64,000 nt of DNA. It comes from CAWJLE01 sp963843645. GTDB lineage: Bacteria > Chloroflexota > Anaerolineae > DAOTYC01. The notes beneath the pieces were generated by a model. The model searched no databases. It worked only from the letters and a program-made list of their open reading frames with translations, and had not been told where the DNA came from. The stretch's first letter is position 1; every line of letters starts with the position of its first letter. The DNA lies in assembly GCA_963843645.1 (NCBI GenBank), contig CAWJLE010000006.1, positions 1-64,000 on the forward strand, in the 5' to 3' direction. Below are positions 1-12,198 of the stretch, piece by piece. Both the position numbers and the translations under genes were made by a program.

Positions 1-3000
1 GGACCTTGGGAGTCGACTACGCCGCTGCCCGTCAATCTCCGCCGGGCCACAGCGATGCTCTACGCGGGCAGTTATACTAACACGATCTACGTAGTTGGTG
101 GGGTAGAGGTCAATCCCGGTAACGAGGCGGACGCCAGTCCTTCGCAAAAACTGTACCTGGGCGACATCGATCCCGCTACCGGCGGAGTGACCTGGCGCCA
201 TTCCGGCCAAGGCGATCTGCCGGTCCCCTTGCTCGACCATGCCGGAGTCGTCGTGAACAGCGGTGAGTTGTTTGTCGTCGGCGGTCGCGACAGTGAGTCC
301 AGCCCGTCCGAGATCAACGTGGTCAAGAGCGCGCTCGTCGACGAGAACGACCCCGATGGAGCCGGCATCTACAACTGGTGCGGCGATCTGGGCTGCGATA
401 GGTGGCAGGCAGAATCAGGCGAGTACGCGCTGCAGCCTGCCGTGGCTCAGCTGGACGCCGTCTACTACCGCAACTACATCTACGCCCTCGGCGGCAATCA
501 AGGCAATCAGGCTCGCTCGGACGTGTACCGCGGGCAGGTGGGCGGCAACCCGCACTACAAATATGCTCCGTCCGGCTACTATTTGTCCAGCCCGATCGAT
601 TTGGGTCAGCAGGCAAAGAACCAGGTCAAGGGCCTGTCGTGGCGAGTGCAGCTCTCCGATACAGCCAGGTTGAGCCTGACGATGTCTTATCGTGACTGGG
701 ACTTCAACGGAACGCCGGGAAATTGGACGCCGGTCGCACCGTCGCAGTCTTACGCCGACGTCGATCACTTCTACGTATACACGGCGACGATCGACTCCGC
801 GGCCACGACCACTCGCTATTTCCAGTACCGGGCAGATATGCACTCCATCTCGAATACCTTGACCCCTCGTCTCGATTGGGTGCGCATCTACTTCGACGTC
901 CCGAATCCTGACGTCCAGGTGTTCAAGGTCGGGCGCGCCGGCGTCTTCCAGGGTGACGTAATGACGTACACCGTGCACTATACGGTCTCCGGCGGAGTAC
1001 CGGCTGCTAATGTCGTGCTAACGGAGACCGTGCCGGCCAACAGCCGCTACAGTAGTTCGGGCTGGAACCTGGTGGGCAGCGACGTCTACACCAGGCTGCT
1101 CGGCACGATCGGCGTCACCGGCACCGCTGACGCCCATTCCTATCCCCTTGGTGGCGTCCAATATGGCGTGGTCGTCACCACGACCATGTTGCCCAATCCG
1201 GTGCTGACCAACGTGGTCAGAATCGGGTACCCCCCGATGAAAGATGAGTGGGGCAACGTGGTCGTCGACCCCAACCCATCCAACAACATCTTCACAACGA
1301 CGACGACCATCTACCAGTCGGCGTGGGATTTGAGCAAGAGCGTCGTTCCGGCTGGCAGCGTTCACGTGTCGGACACGCTGCCGATCATTACGTACACCCT
1401 GCGCTATACCTATACCGGCAACTACACCGAAGACGGTGCGGTGATCAACGACGTGGTCGACCCGCTGGCCGTCCAAACCATTACCCCGTACGGCAACTTC
1501 GTTCGCGCCGGCAACGTCATTACGTGGACCGACTCCGGTCTCGGACCGCAGCAGAGCCGGGTGGTGTCCTTCACGGCCCGGTTGACGCGGCCGCTGGATA
1601 ACGGCTACCAATTGGTCAACCGCGCTTCCATCCGTGGCGCCCACGCGCTGCCTGAAATGAGCAACCCGGTCACACTGACGGTGATTTCGACGCCGACGTT
1701 GTCTATCTCCAAGTTTGCCTCGCGTCCGGCGGGCCAGAACGTGTACCCCGGACAGATCCTCGTTTACACGATCACTGTAACTGATACCGGTGGCATGAAC
1801 GCCACCGGTGCCGTGATCACGGATGCCCTGAGTACTGCGCTGACTAACACGGTTGTCTACGGCGGGGAAGTCTGTCCGACGGCGTGCTTAGGTGGTCCCG
1901 ACCGATCCTGCCTGTCGACACGCCGTGGGTGGTGACCTACACGAGTCGCATCGGCGAGAGCGGCGTGGTCATTTCCAATACCGCCTACGCATTTTGCGAG
2001 CAGAACGGTCCGGTTGCGACCGGGGTGATCACACACAACGTGCCCAGCGCGGCCGTACTGAACGTGAGCAAGACCGACGGTGCGAGCGTAGTATATCGCA
2101 ACCAGGTGCTGACTTATACTATCAGTTACACCAATGTGGGAGTGACGCCCGCCACTGCGGTTTCGATCCGGGAGAGGCTTCCGGTTCAGCTCGAGGCGCT
2201 GACGAATCCGGGCTGGGTCGCGTGTGGCGTGAACTGCTGGCGCTACGATCGGATCGATCCGCTTCCCGGAGAGGGGATTTCAGGCGTGGCTTCCTTCGTC
2301 GCCCGGGTGAAGTCCGGATGCGGCGCTTATGAGATCATTCACCAACACGGTGGAGATCGACGCGGACGAACCCGCGGTCCTGCCTCAGCCGGCATCTGAC
2401 GTGGACCTGGTGAAGCCGGTACCAGTTTATGACCTGTCTCTGCTTGTGAGTAACGGTGTATCCAGCGTGCACACGGGGGACACGATTGCTTACACGATCG
2501 TGTACACCAACACGGGCAATCAGCTGATGAGTGCCGTAGTCCTCACAAACACACTGGGCGGTGGGCTGATCTATGGCAGCGGATCCTGCGGTTGGACTTC
2601 CAGCGGAGGCGGCCGGTATTTGGCGACGATTGGCACCATCGCACCGGGCGCCAGTTCGTCGTGCACCATGCAGGCGCAGGCATCCGGTCCCGCGCCTGCC
2701 ATCGTTACCGACACGGTGCGGATTGGTGGCGCAGAACGTGACGATAACCCGGCCGACAATGCGGTCACTGTCTCGAATTTCGTCGGTGACCCAGGCGTGG
2801 AATATTCCGATCTGTACGTCGCGAGCATCACCACTGAGCCGATCTCGCCCACGGTCAATTCGCACACCAATTTCGTGGTCACGGTTCAGAACCTTGGCCC
2901 AGGCGAGGCGGTTGACCTCTCAAAAACCACTGGAAGCGTGATTGGTGTATTTCGTCTTCCGGGCGTCCAGGCAGATGTGCAGTCCTCCGCAACCTGTAGC

Positions 3001-3384
3001 GACTACGAAGGTGTGATCTATGTGGGGCTCAGCATCGACCCGGTACAGGACCCAACACAGCCTGACGACGACGTGACTTATGAGGGATTCCTGAGGCTTC
3101 CCATCTCGAAGGACAGCGGAGCTCTGGAGCTTCGGAACCAGTGGTGGCTGGGGGGCGAGAATTGGGGAACCCTTTCCCATGAATTTATCACGCCTGGATG
3201 GCATCGTGTCGTCGCGCAGGCGGACATCTACGTCGGGCAGATGGACGAGTGTGGTTGGTCCCCGGTGTACGGACACCTGCCGGAACTGAACGAGACCAAC
3301 AACATACTCGCTCGGGAAGTGTGGGTGGGCGAGTCCGGGTCCAAGAACGTGGCCCTGCCGTTCATCGTCAAGGGTGCAAAATAG
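1..3384 (+). CDS. Secreted kelch/DUF11-repeat protein (5' partial, two frameshifts)
   Basis: The reading frame is open from the first base, so the gene starts upstream. The first ~200 residues look like kelch-type beta-propeller sequence (repeated YVVGG / FVVGG / YALGG motifs). They are followed by several DUF11-type beta domains recognisable by YTV/YTI-x-YTNTG strands, and the last ~170 residues begin like a CARDB-type domain (SDLYVASI). The frame moves 1 to 3 near 1890 and back to 1 near 2330, and the homology-like pattern continues across both breaks, so this is one gene. It ends with NVALPFIVKGAK, similar to the short hydrophobic C-terminal tails common on secreted Chloroflexota proteins (from memory). 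Probably a cell-surface or extracellular structural protein; no catalytic motif is visible. It lies upstream of the Tad pilus genes, but a functional link is only inferred. Confidence 0.8.
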
Positions 3385-3411
3385 TGGTCCATTTACCGGC
3401 ACCTGCCGGAA

Positions 3412-3440
3412 TTGCTAGATAGGGAAATTTCTGGTAAAAT
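3412..3440 (+). promoter_or_regulatory. Promoter, extended -10
   Basis: TTGCTA (3412-3417), 17 bp, TAAAAT (3435-3440), with an upstream TG giving an extended -10. It sits between the DUF11 gene and the proline-rich secreted protein, about 70 bp before the latter's start, and may also serve the downstream pilus genes. Confidence 0.55.
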
Positions 3441-3508
3441 TATGACAACCGTTAAGTCGTCTATTGCATGAACGAGTTCGTCAGACAGTCACAGAAAGGG
3501 ATGCGACC

Positions 3509-4667
3509 GTGATTGCCAATCGAGGCGTTGTCGTGCTTCTAACGCTCGTCGCGATCGGGGTTGCGATGGTCCTTAGTTCCCCTGGCTTGCTGGCCGCGCC
3601 GGGCGCAGCGCAGCTTCAGGCTCCACCGCTGCCACCCCCGCCACCACCGCCGGCCCCGCCTCAGCCCACGTCAGCGCCCCCGCCCTCAGATGGAACTCCT
3701 GTACCCTCATCGGGTGGCGGCGGTGGTGGTGGCGGCAGCAGCTATGGAGGCAGCCGCTTCCTTAAATGCAATTCGACGATCAAGGGGTTCGTCACCAACT
3801 ATGCCGACCGGAGTCCCGGTTCCGGCGCCATAGTGCAAATTGGCAGATCAGGGTGGAAGAGCGAAATGCCGGCTGACTCCAACGGCCACTACGAATTCGG
3901 TGGACTGTGTGAGGGCATGGCGTTCGTGAAGGTCCTGGTGCCCGAAGGCGGCTTGCCGACCAATCCCGATGCTGAAGCGGTGCTGGATGGCAAGAACCTC
4001 GTTTCAGTGGACCTGGGGTTCTTTCCGCCGCCACCTGCTGACCAACTGGCAGCCACCCAGCTCACCGCAGCGCCTCTCCTCGCGGCGCCGGCAGTTCGGA
4101 TAGTGGCCCCTGGGGCCACGCCTGCTCCTCCAGTCATCGAAGCGGTTGCTGCGGGAAGCGGCCCGAGCGACGTTCCTCTATCTCCAGGAATATCCGTCCA
4201 GCTTAATGCTCCACGAGTGGTTCGTTCCGGGCTGGCTGCGCGCATGACAGCTTCGATCAGGAACGGCGGTCCTAATCAGGCCACCGGCACGATCGTCACC
4301 ATTCCGATTCCCCCGGGTGTGGTCTTGCAAGAGGTCACCACCAGTCGGGGGCAGCTCAAAATGACGACCACAGGCGCAGCGATGTTGGGCAATGCTTCTG
4401 GGGCAAAAGGCAGCGCCCTCGTCGTGGAGGCTGGTAACTTGGCGGTGGGCCAGAGTGTGGTCATTGCCGGTCTGGTCAGGTTCGACGACAACGCCGCCGT
4501 GGGGTCCAAAGTTCGACTTGCATGCGGACGTGGCCGCTGGCGGCTACAGCAAGCAATCGAGCGTCACCTCTCTGGCCTTAGGCGAAACCGGAGCATCATT
4601 CCAGGTCACTCTCCCCGCCATGGGGAACGACGGCTACGCGGCTTACCGCCGCGACCTCCTGTGGTGA
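3509..4667 (+). CDS. Secreted proline/glycine-rich protein with DUF11-like domain (frameshifted)
   Basis: Start chosen at GTG 3509, preceded by an AAAGGGA ribosome-binding site; it gives a signal peptide (VIANRG then a hydrophobic stretch ending LLAAPGAA). A long proline-rich stretch with a run of seven prolines and a seven-glycine linker follow. Next is a carboxypeptidase-regulatory-like region (GFVTNYADRSPGSGAIVQI) and a DUF11-like domain from about residue 230. The frame shifts near 4505: the original frame degenerates into Arg-rich sequence ending 4675, while frame 3 continues sensibly (SKFDLHADVAAGGY) to a stop at 4667. No enzyme motif is present. Its position directly upstream of cpaB suggests a surface protein expressed with the pilus, which is inference. 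Confidence 0.7.
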
Positions 4668-4842
4668 TCAGGTGAACTGGAGTTGCTAATACAGGATTTT
4701 GCTTTACCCGTCGGTGATGTCCTCTTGGTGATGTCCCCGCAACATGTGGAGGATGATCTTGGGGACGGGGGCTTGGCGCGGCGTGGCCGCGAATCCCCCC
4801 AGGCAACCGGTGGCTCAATCGCATCATCAAGGAGGTAAGCGA

Positions 4843-5799
4843 ATGCGCGCTGGCAGAATCTTCGTGTTGCTCGGGATCGTCCTCGGGCTCGGTACGATGT
4901 TGGCTGCTCTATTCATCCTATCGTCTAACAAGCCTGCCCAGCCAATCGCCGTCCCCACGGTGCCCACGACCGAAAAAGTCGTGGTGGCCATTCAACCTAT
5001 CGGTGAAGGGACTAAAGTCGATCCTCAGACGGTAGAGATGCGCGAAGTGGACGTATCCGAAGTGCCGGTTGGCGCCTTGCGCAACTTGAACCAGGCATTG
5101 GGCAAAATTGCCAGAGTTCCCATCTATCAAGCGCAGGTGGTCGAGGGCTCGATGCTGGCGAGCGAGGCTCAAATTTTGGCTGAAGGGGCCAGCGGATCGA
5201 CTTTGATTCCAAAAGGAAAGGTCGCTATCGCTCTGCCGATCGACAAGCTGAGCAGCGCCGCCTATGCCATCCAGCCCGGCGACTTTGTGGACGTGCTGAT
5301 CACGATGAACTTCATCGACGTTGACGAGCAATCGCAGACGAAGTTGCCGCTTACCCTGTCCGGCGAAAACTGCCCTGGGTGCGTGCCCTCCAACCCGCAG
5401 ATACCACGCGTCACCACGCAGTTGCTGGTCCAGGATGCACAGATTCTAAAAGTTGGACCCTGGTCCAGCGTGGAAATGAGCCGCACGACGTCGGCCGCGG
5501 TGGAGAGCGGCCAGCCGCCGGAACAGTCGCAACAACAAACCGCACAGTATCCCGATATCCTGACGCTTATGGTGAACCAGCAGGATGCGTTGGTGATCAA
5601 GTACGCGCGCGAGAGTGACGCGCGCATCGACCTGGCATTGCGCAGCTCCGGCGATCACGACGTCATCACGACTGAGCCGGTGACTTTGGACTATATGCTG
5701 GCCCGCTTCGGCGTGGTGGTCCCGCCCAAGCGGCCGTACACACTGTACAGCTTCACTAAAGAGGGCAAACCTGAGCCAGCCGGGGCGGCCGTGCAGTAA
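4843..5799 (+). CDS. cpaB: Flp pilus assembly protein CpaB/RcpC
   Basis: The 318-residue protein starts at ATG 4843 behind a textbook AAGGAGGT site at 4829-4836; the longer open frame upstream has no such site. An N-terminal membrane anchor (IFVLLGIVLGLGTMLAALFI) is followed by a SAF domain (VVVAIQPIGEGTKVDPQTVEMREVDVSEVP region, about residues 45-110) and the RcpC/CpaB C-terminal region (FVDVLITMNF). CpaB proteins sit in the periplasmic or cell-wall part of the Tad secretion apparatus. It is the first gene of a run cpaB-cpaE-cpaF-tadB-tadC on the same strand. Confidence 0.9.
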   Translation: MRAGRIFVLLGIVLGLGTMLAALFILSSNKPAQPIAVPTVPTTEKVVVAIQPIGEGTKVDPQTVEMREVDVSEVPVGALRNLNQALGKIARVPIYQAQVVEGSMLASEAQILAEGASGSTLIPKGKVAIALPIDKLSSAAYAIQPGDFVDVLITMNFIDVDEQSQTKLPLTLSGENCPGCVPSNPQIPRVTTQLLVQDAQILKVGPWSSVEMSRTTSAAVESGQPPEQSQQQTAQYPDILTLMVNQQDALVIKYARESDARIDLALRSSGDHDVITTEPVTLDYMLARFGVVVPPKRPYTLYSFTKEGKPEPAGAAVQ

Positions 5800-5843
5800 A
5801 ACACTAGATTGGCTATTGGCCTGATGATAGGAGACAACGGGAC

Positions 5844-7118
5844 ATGGCGGATGCCCCTGCCGAAAAGATAGCCGTCCTGATTGTGGACGATATCCCAGAG
5901 ACGAGAGAGAACCTCAAGAAGCTGTTGTTTTTCGAGAAAGACGTAGAAGTCGTCGGGACGGCGACCAGCGGTCGCGAAGCAGTTAACCTGGTTCTGGAGC
6001 TGAAGCCCGCTGTCGTGCTCATGGACATCAACATGCCTGACATGGACGGCATCGCCGCGACGCGCGCCATCCTGGAACAAGCGCCCGGTGTGCAGGTGAT
6101 CATGATGTCGGTTCAGGGTGAGATGAGTTACGTGCGCGAATCTATGCGGGCAGGCGCCGCGGACTTCCTGATCAAGCCCTTTACCAGCGACGAATTGGTC
6201 AACAGCATCCACCACGTATTCATCGCTCGGCCGGTAGTATCCGTGGTGGCAGCCGGAGCTGCGGCTGCCGCCGGTCTGCCGGCTCAATCGCCGAAGGGGC
6301 ACGATGGCAAAATCATTGCGGTCTTCAGCACGAAGGGCGGAGCCGGTTGCAGCACTGTCGCGGCCAATCTGGCGTGCGCGCTCAAAGCCGAAGCTGGGTC
6401 GTCTAAGGTTGCGGTGTGGGACACCAGCTTCCAATTCGGCGACATTGGGGTGATGCTCAATTTACAGCCCATCCGCACCATTGTCGACGTGCTGCCCCAA
6501 ATCGAGGAAATGGACACGGATCTGCTGGAAGGGGTGATGGCTGCCCACACTTCCGGCATTCGCGTTCTGTTGGCTCCGCCGGAGCCGCAACACGCTGATT
6601 CCATTCACCTCAATGAGGTGAACAAGATCATCAGCGTTCTGCGCCTGCTGTATGACTTCATCATTGTGGACACGGAAACGTCACTGCACGACCAGGTGCT
6701 CAGCATTCTGGACGCGGCTGATCGCATCGTTTTGCTCGTTACGCCGGAGATACCAGCCATCAAGAATACGCGCCTGTTGTTCGACATCGCCGAGCGGCTG
6801 GAATACGCCGACAAGATCATGCTGGTACTCAACAAGTGGGACCGCCGAAGTGGAATTCGCTCAGACAAGCTGGAGGTGGCCTTCAATCACCACGTGGACG
6901 GCATCATTCCGTTCGACGACCGCACCGTGTTGATGTCCGTGAACCAGGGCCAGCCGTTTGTGGTGAGCTACAAGACAGCGCCGATTTCGCAGAGCGTGTT
7001 TGACCTGGCCAAACACTTGATCGAGGCGTTCCAGCCGTCGCCGGCGCCTGCTCCCCCGGTGGAGACTGTCGATGCCCGGCCGACATCCACCAGCCGCCTC
7101 GGCCGCCTGTTGCGTTGA
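5844..7118 (+). CDS. cpaE: Pilus assembly ATPase CpaE/TadZ with N-terminal receiver domain
   Basis: A 424-residue two-domain protein. Residues ~8-125 form a CheY-like receiver with an apparently complete active site: D15/D16, phosphoacceptor D61 (LMDINMPDMDG), S89 and K111 (LIKPF). Residues ~155-400 are a MinD/ParA-like ATPase with deviant Walker A KGGAGCST (164-171). TadZ proteins localise the Tad machine at a pole or focus. Many family members have a degenerate receiver; here the phosphorylation residues are retained, so signal input is possible. ATG 5844 follows an AGGAGA site. Confidence 0.9.
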   Translation: MADAPAEKIAVLIVDDIPETRENLKKLLFFEKDVEVVGTATSGREAVNLVLELKPAVVLMDINMPDMDGIAATRAILEQAPGVQVIMMSVQGEMSYVRESMRAGAADFLIKPFTSDELVNSIHHVFIARPVVSVVAAGAAAAAGLPAQSPKGHDGKIIAVFSTKGGAGCSTVAANLACALKAEAGSSKVAVWDTSFQFGDIGVMLNLQPIRTIVDVLPQIEEMDTDLLEGVMAAHTSGIRVLLAPPEPQHADSIHLNEVNKIISVLRLLYDFIIVDTETSLHDQVLSILDAADRIVLLVTPEIPAIKNTRLLFDIAERLEYADKIMLVLNKWDRRSGIRSDKLEVAFNHHVDGIIPFDDRTVLMSVNQGQPFVVSYKTAPISQSVFDLAKHLIEAFQPSPAPAPPVETVDARPTSTSRLGRLLR

Positions 7119-7134
7119 TGGAGGAAAATCTGAC

Positions 7135-8576
<1,442 letters not shown>

Positions 8577-8667
8577 CATGCGGCGTTTCTAGGCCGAGCC
8601 GGGGAGACTCCACCCTGAGTGGGCCACCGTCTGGCTATCGGTGTTCGAAAGGAGGAGTGATCGAGCG

Positions 8668-9630
8668 ATGCCTCCCATTATGATTGCAGTCGGCGCCGGC
8701 TTGCTGATATTCGCTATTTTCGTCGTCATCGGCCTGACGATGAGCCGCGGCGAGCAGGCTATCGACAAGCGGTTGCAAACCTATGCGGGCCAGCACGTTC
8801 AGGACAAGACTGGCGAGGAAGGGGACGGCAAGAAGCCATCGTTCTTCCTCCAGGCGGTAGATAAAGCAGCGGCCAAGCGCGGCTTTGCATCGTCAATGGC
8901 GGTCGAGTTGGCTCGTGCCGACCTCAAATTGACCGTTGGCGAGTACCTGATCTTGAACTGGGTCAGCGTTATTTCTTTTGGGCTGCTCATGTTCCTCCTG
9001 GGCGGCACGATCTTCGTGGCGCCGATCGGCATGGTGATCGGCTACTTCGTTCCTCGGATTCTCGTTAAGATGCGCAAGGGCCGGCGGCTCCGCGCATTCA
9101 ACGATCAGCTTGGCGATTGCATCACGCTGATGGCTAATGCTCTGCGCGCCGGCTATAGCCTCTTGCAAGCTATGGAAGTCGGTGTCACGCGAACTGGCGC
9201 CGCCAATCTCCAGCGAGTTCGCTCGAGTGGTGAAAGAGGTTGGCTTGGGTTTGAGCCACGAAGCTGCTATGAAGCATCTACAGGATCGCATTCAGAGCGA
9301 CGACCTGGACCTCATGATTACTGCGATCAACGTACAGCACGAGGTTGGTGGAAACCTGTCCGAGATCTTGGATACCATTGGCCACACTATTCGCGAGCGG
9401 GTCCGTATCCAGGGCGAAATACGAGTGCTCACGGCGCAGGGCATGATGTCCGGATACGTGATCTCTTTCCTCCCAATCGGCCTGATGCTGATTCTGTTTT
9501 TGATCAACCGGCAAGTACATTGGCGCCATGTTCAAAGAGCCGTGCGGGTGGGTCATGTTGGCGTTCATGGCGATAACGATGAGTGCCGGGCTTCTTTTCG
9601 ATCCAGAAGATCGTGCACGTGGACGTGTAG
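8668..9630 (+). CDS. tadB: Tad pilus inner-membrane platform protein TadB (frameshifted)
   Basis: ATG 8668 lies behind AAAGGAGGAG. The protein has an N-terminal transmembrane segment, two further hydrophobic segments and a T2SSF (GspF-type) domain (DCITLMANALRAGYSLLQAMEVG ... HEVGGNLSEILDTIGHTIRERVRIQGEI). The frame breaks near 9185, and the 3' end needs one or two more shifts (9510-9590) to reach the expected GWVMLAF ... IQKIVHVDV ending with TAG at 9628-9630. TadB pairs with TadC as the membrane platform on which the CpaF ATPase acts. Confidence 0.82.
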
Positions 9631-9672
9631 GCGTGTAGACTGTCTTCCGGATCTGAGGGTGGAGGAGAGCCT

Positions 9673-10614
9673 ATGTCTCCAATCATATTTATCGTAGCCG
9701 GCGGCATTGCCGTCAGCATCATACTGCTGTTCATTGGCGTGGCTGCGCCTCGCCCAGCCGACCAGGTGTACGACCGTCTCGTTGAGTACGGAGGGCGCAC
9801 CGTCACGCTGGAAGAGTTGGAGTTGTCGCAACCTTTCAGCGATCGCGTCGTCAAGCCCATGCTGCGCGGCATGTCGAACCTCGTGTCCCGCCTGGCGCCG
9901 AATCGTAACGTGGCTGCCACCCGGCGCAAGCTGGAGATGGCGGGCCGGCCTTACGGCTGGGGCCCCACCGAATTCGTGGGTCTGCGCGGCGTCGCGGGCG
10001 TTTTGGGTCTGGTCCTGCCGTTCGTGCTGATGACGTTGACCGGGGCGCCCCTCATGAACCGGCTCCTCCTGCCCATTGTGTTGGGCGTTTTGGGCTATAT
10101 GCTGCCGGTCCTGTGGCTCAACGGCAAGATCCGCAAGCGTCAGGATAGCGTGCTGAAGGCTCTGCCCGATGCGCTGGATCTGCTGACCATCAGCGTCGAG
10201 GCCGGGCTGGGCTTCGATGCCGCGCTGCAGAAGGTAACCGAGAAGTGGGACAATGAGCTGAGCCGGGCGTTCCAACGGGTCATCCACGAGATCCGCATCG
10301 GTAAGTTGCGACGCGAAGCCTTACGCGACATGGCCGATAACATGGACGTCGCGGACGTGACCAGTTTCGTCGCCGCCATCATCCAGGCCGACCAATTGGG
10401 CGTGAGCATCGCCAAGATCTTGCGCATTCAGTCCGAGCAAATGCGGATTAAGCGCCGCCAGCGGGCCGAAGAGCTGGCTCACAAAGCGCCGATCAAGATG
10501 TTGATCCCCATGGTGTTCCTGATCTTTCCATCGATCTACGTTGTCTTGCTGGGCCCGTCCGTGCTTATTCTGTTGCACTCGGGTGTGATCGGTGCGGGCG
10601 TGGGCGGACCTTAG
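9673..10614 (+). CDS. tadC: Tad pilus platform protein TadC
   Basis: Intact 313-residue T2SSF-family membrane protein beginning MSPIIFIVAGG at ATG 9673 after GGTGGAGGAGAG. There is one N-terminal membrane helix, two mid-protein helices (VLGLVLPFVLM, LLLPIVLGVLGYML), the T2SSF core (ALPDALDLLTISVEAGLGFDAAL, residues ~160-290) and a C-terminal helix. It lies 42 bp after tadB and is the last Tad gene recognised here; no prepilin or prepilin peptidase lies in the window. Confidence 0.9.
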   Translation: MSPIIFIVAGGIAVSIILLFIGVAAPRPADQVYDRLVEYGGRTVTLEELELSQPFSDRVVKPMLRGMSNLVSRLAPNRNVAATRRKLEMAGRPYGWGPTEFVGLRGVAGVLGLVLPFVLMTLTGAPLMNRLLLPIVLGVLGYMLPVLWLNGKIRKRQDSVLKALPDALDLLTISVEAGLGFDAALQKVTEKWDNELSRAFQRVIHEIRIGKLRREALRDMADNMDVADVTSFVAAIIQADQLGVSIAKILRIQSEQMRIKRRQRAEELAHKAPIKMLIPMVFLIFPSIYVVLLGPSVLILLHSGVIGAGVGGP

Positions 10615-10732
10615 TCGCCGTACGCGAAAGACGGTTCCACTGAGCCGGTCGACGACGACCAGCATCTGCCCCCGCTGCCGGCAGGCGGTGCGTTGCACAC
10701 GAATCGTCACTCGAGAGCAAGGAATCGCGTTC

Positions 10733-11437
10733 ATGGCGCATGGTCTCGAACGTGTCCAGAAACGTTTGCTGGACCTCTTCTTCCCACCCTTCTGTGTGTG
10801 TTGCGGAGGGGAGGGGCATTATCTCTGTCCCACGTGCCTGGCGGCGGCGCCGCGCATTGCACCCCCATGGTGCGAACTGTGCGGCCGACCACTCTTGGGA
10901 TTGGAGTTTCGCTTCTGTCCTCAATGCATGCAGGCTCCTCTCGTCATCGACGGCATCCGTTCTGTCGGGCTCTTCGAAGGGACTCTCCGTGAGGCAGTGC
11001 ATCGTTTCAAGTATGGTAGACTGACGGCTTTAGCTGAGCCTCTCGGCGAGTTGTTGGCCGATGGCTGGCGCTCTCTGCGCCTTCCGGGGGATGTCATCGT
11101 TCCCGTGCCGTTGCACCCTCGACGTTTGCGTCAGCGGGGTTACAATCAATCCTCGCTCCTGGCCCGCGAGTTGAGCCGAACGGTGGGGCTGCCGGTCGCG
11201 GAACGAGTGCTGATCCGGACTCGGGAGACGGCGCCGCAGGTAGAATTGAGCGCCTCTCAACGGCGAGCCAACGTGGCCGAGGCGTTCGAATGCAGGACTG
11301 GCGAAATTTGCGGACAGGCGGTATTATTAGTGGACGACGTATGTACGACGGGAGCCACTCTCAATGCCTGTGCCGAGGCACTTCGGAAGCAAGAGCCGCG
11401 TTCCATTTGGGCGCTCACCCTGACGAGAGCACGGTAG
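10733..11437 (+). CDS. comF: ComF family phosphoribosyltransferase-like protein
   Basis: A 234-residue ComF. An N-terminal double zinc finger (CVCCGGEGHYLCPTC and CELCGRPLLG ... CPQC) is followed by a phosphoribosyltransferase fold with the PRPP-loop motif VLLVDDVCTTGAT near residue 195. ComF proteins contribute to DNA uptake and transformation, probably in the cytoplasm. ATG 10733 has AAGGA ten bases upstream; a longer in-frame extension to 10592 overlaps tadC and lacks conservation-like sequence. dprA, another transformation gene, is at 41-42 kb. Confidence 0.88.
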   Translation: MAHGLERVQKRLLDLFFPPFCVCCGGEGHYLCPTCLAAAPRIAPPWCELCGRPLLGLEFRFCPQCMQAPLVIDGIRSVGLFEGTLREAVHRFKYGRLTALAEPLGELLADGWRSLRLPGDVIVPVPLHPRRLRQRGYNQSSLLARELSRTVGLPVAERVLIRTRETAPQVELSASQRRANVAEAFECRTGEICGQAVLLVDDVCTTGATLNACAEALRKQEPRSIWALTLTRAR

Positions 11438-11499
11438 ACTCCAGGGTCCACCGCATTGAGTGCGCGAACTCGAATCACTGAAGAAGGGGGTACGGCAAA

Positions 11500-12066
11500 A
11501 TGCAACCCATCATTACCGGCAAGAATATCGAGGTCAGCGATTGGATGAGGCAGTACGTAGAGAAGAAGATGGGCAAACTCGACAAGTACCTGACGTCCAT
11601 CTCCGAAGTCAGAGTCGAGCTGTCCGTCCACAAAACGAAGAGCGCTCGCGACAGCCAGGTCGCTCAGGTGACTGTGCGCAGCAACAGCACTATCCTGCGC
11701 GCTGAGCAGCGGTCAGATGACATTCTTGCCTCCATCGACGTTGTTCTGGATAAGATGTACCGCCAAATCGCCCGCTTTAAGGGTAAGCGCGAACGGCACG
11801 GTCGCGGAGTCGCACACGCTGAGCCGGTCCCTGAGATCGTCGAACTCGAAGGCGTAGAGGAGGAGGATGAGGAGGAGACGCTGGGCCGGTTGGTCCGTGT
11901 CAAGCGCTTCCTGGTACAGCCGATGACTCCAGACGAAGCGATCGAGCAAATGGAACTGCTCGGGCACGATTTCTTCCTGTTCTTCAACCAGGAGAGTGAC
12001 TCCATGAACGTGCTGTATCGGCGTAACGATGGGAACTACGGGCTGCTTCAGCCCGAAATGGCCTGA
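11500..12066 (+). CDS. hpf: Long-form ribosome hibernation promoting factor HPF
   Basis: This 188-residue protein has an N-terminal RaiA/YfiA domain (ITGKNIEVSDWMRQYVEKKM, residues 1-100), an acidic linker (EEEDEEETLG) and a C-terminal dimerisation domain (VRVKRFLVQPMTPDEAIEQM ... RRNDGNYGLLQPE). Long-form HPF converts 70S ribosomes to 100S dimers in stationary phase. AGAAGGGGG precedes ATG 11500. A strong hairpin lies just downstream. Confidence 0.93.
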   Translation: MQPIITGKNIEVSDWMRQYVEKKMGKLDKYLTSISEVRVELSVHKTKSARDSQVAQVTVRSNSTILRAEQRSDDILASIDVVLDKMYRQIARFKGKRERHGRGVAHAEPVPEIVELEGVEEEDEEETLGRLVRVKRFLVQPMTPDEAIEQMELLGHDFFLFFNQESDSMNVLYRRNDGNYGLLQPEMA

Positions 12067-12106
12067 CCGCCGATATTCTCGCTGCTACCATCCGGAATTG
12101 AAACGA

Positions 12107-12133
12107 GCGCCCGACGCAACCTGCGTCGGGCGC
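12107..12133. terminator. Hairpin between convergent hpf and HNH genes
   Basis: Perfect 12-bp stem (12107-12118 with 12122-12133) and a 3-nt loop between convergent genes. There is no clean T-tract on either side, so it may act bidirectionally as a weak terminator or as an mRNA 3'-end stabiliser. Confidence 0.6.
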
Positions 12134-12198
12134 CGTGTTGAACACCCTTTACCATAATGGTCAGAAGTGTCGTCGTTGCAGGTACCGAACCTTCCGAT

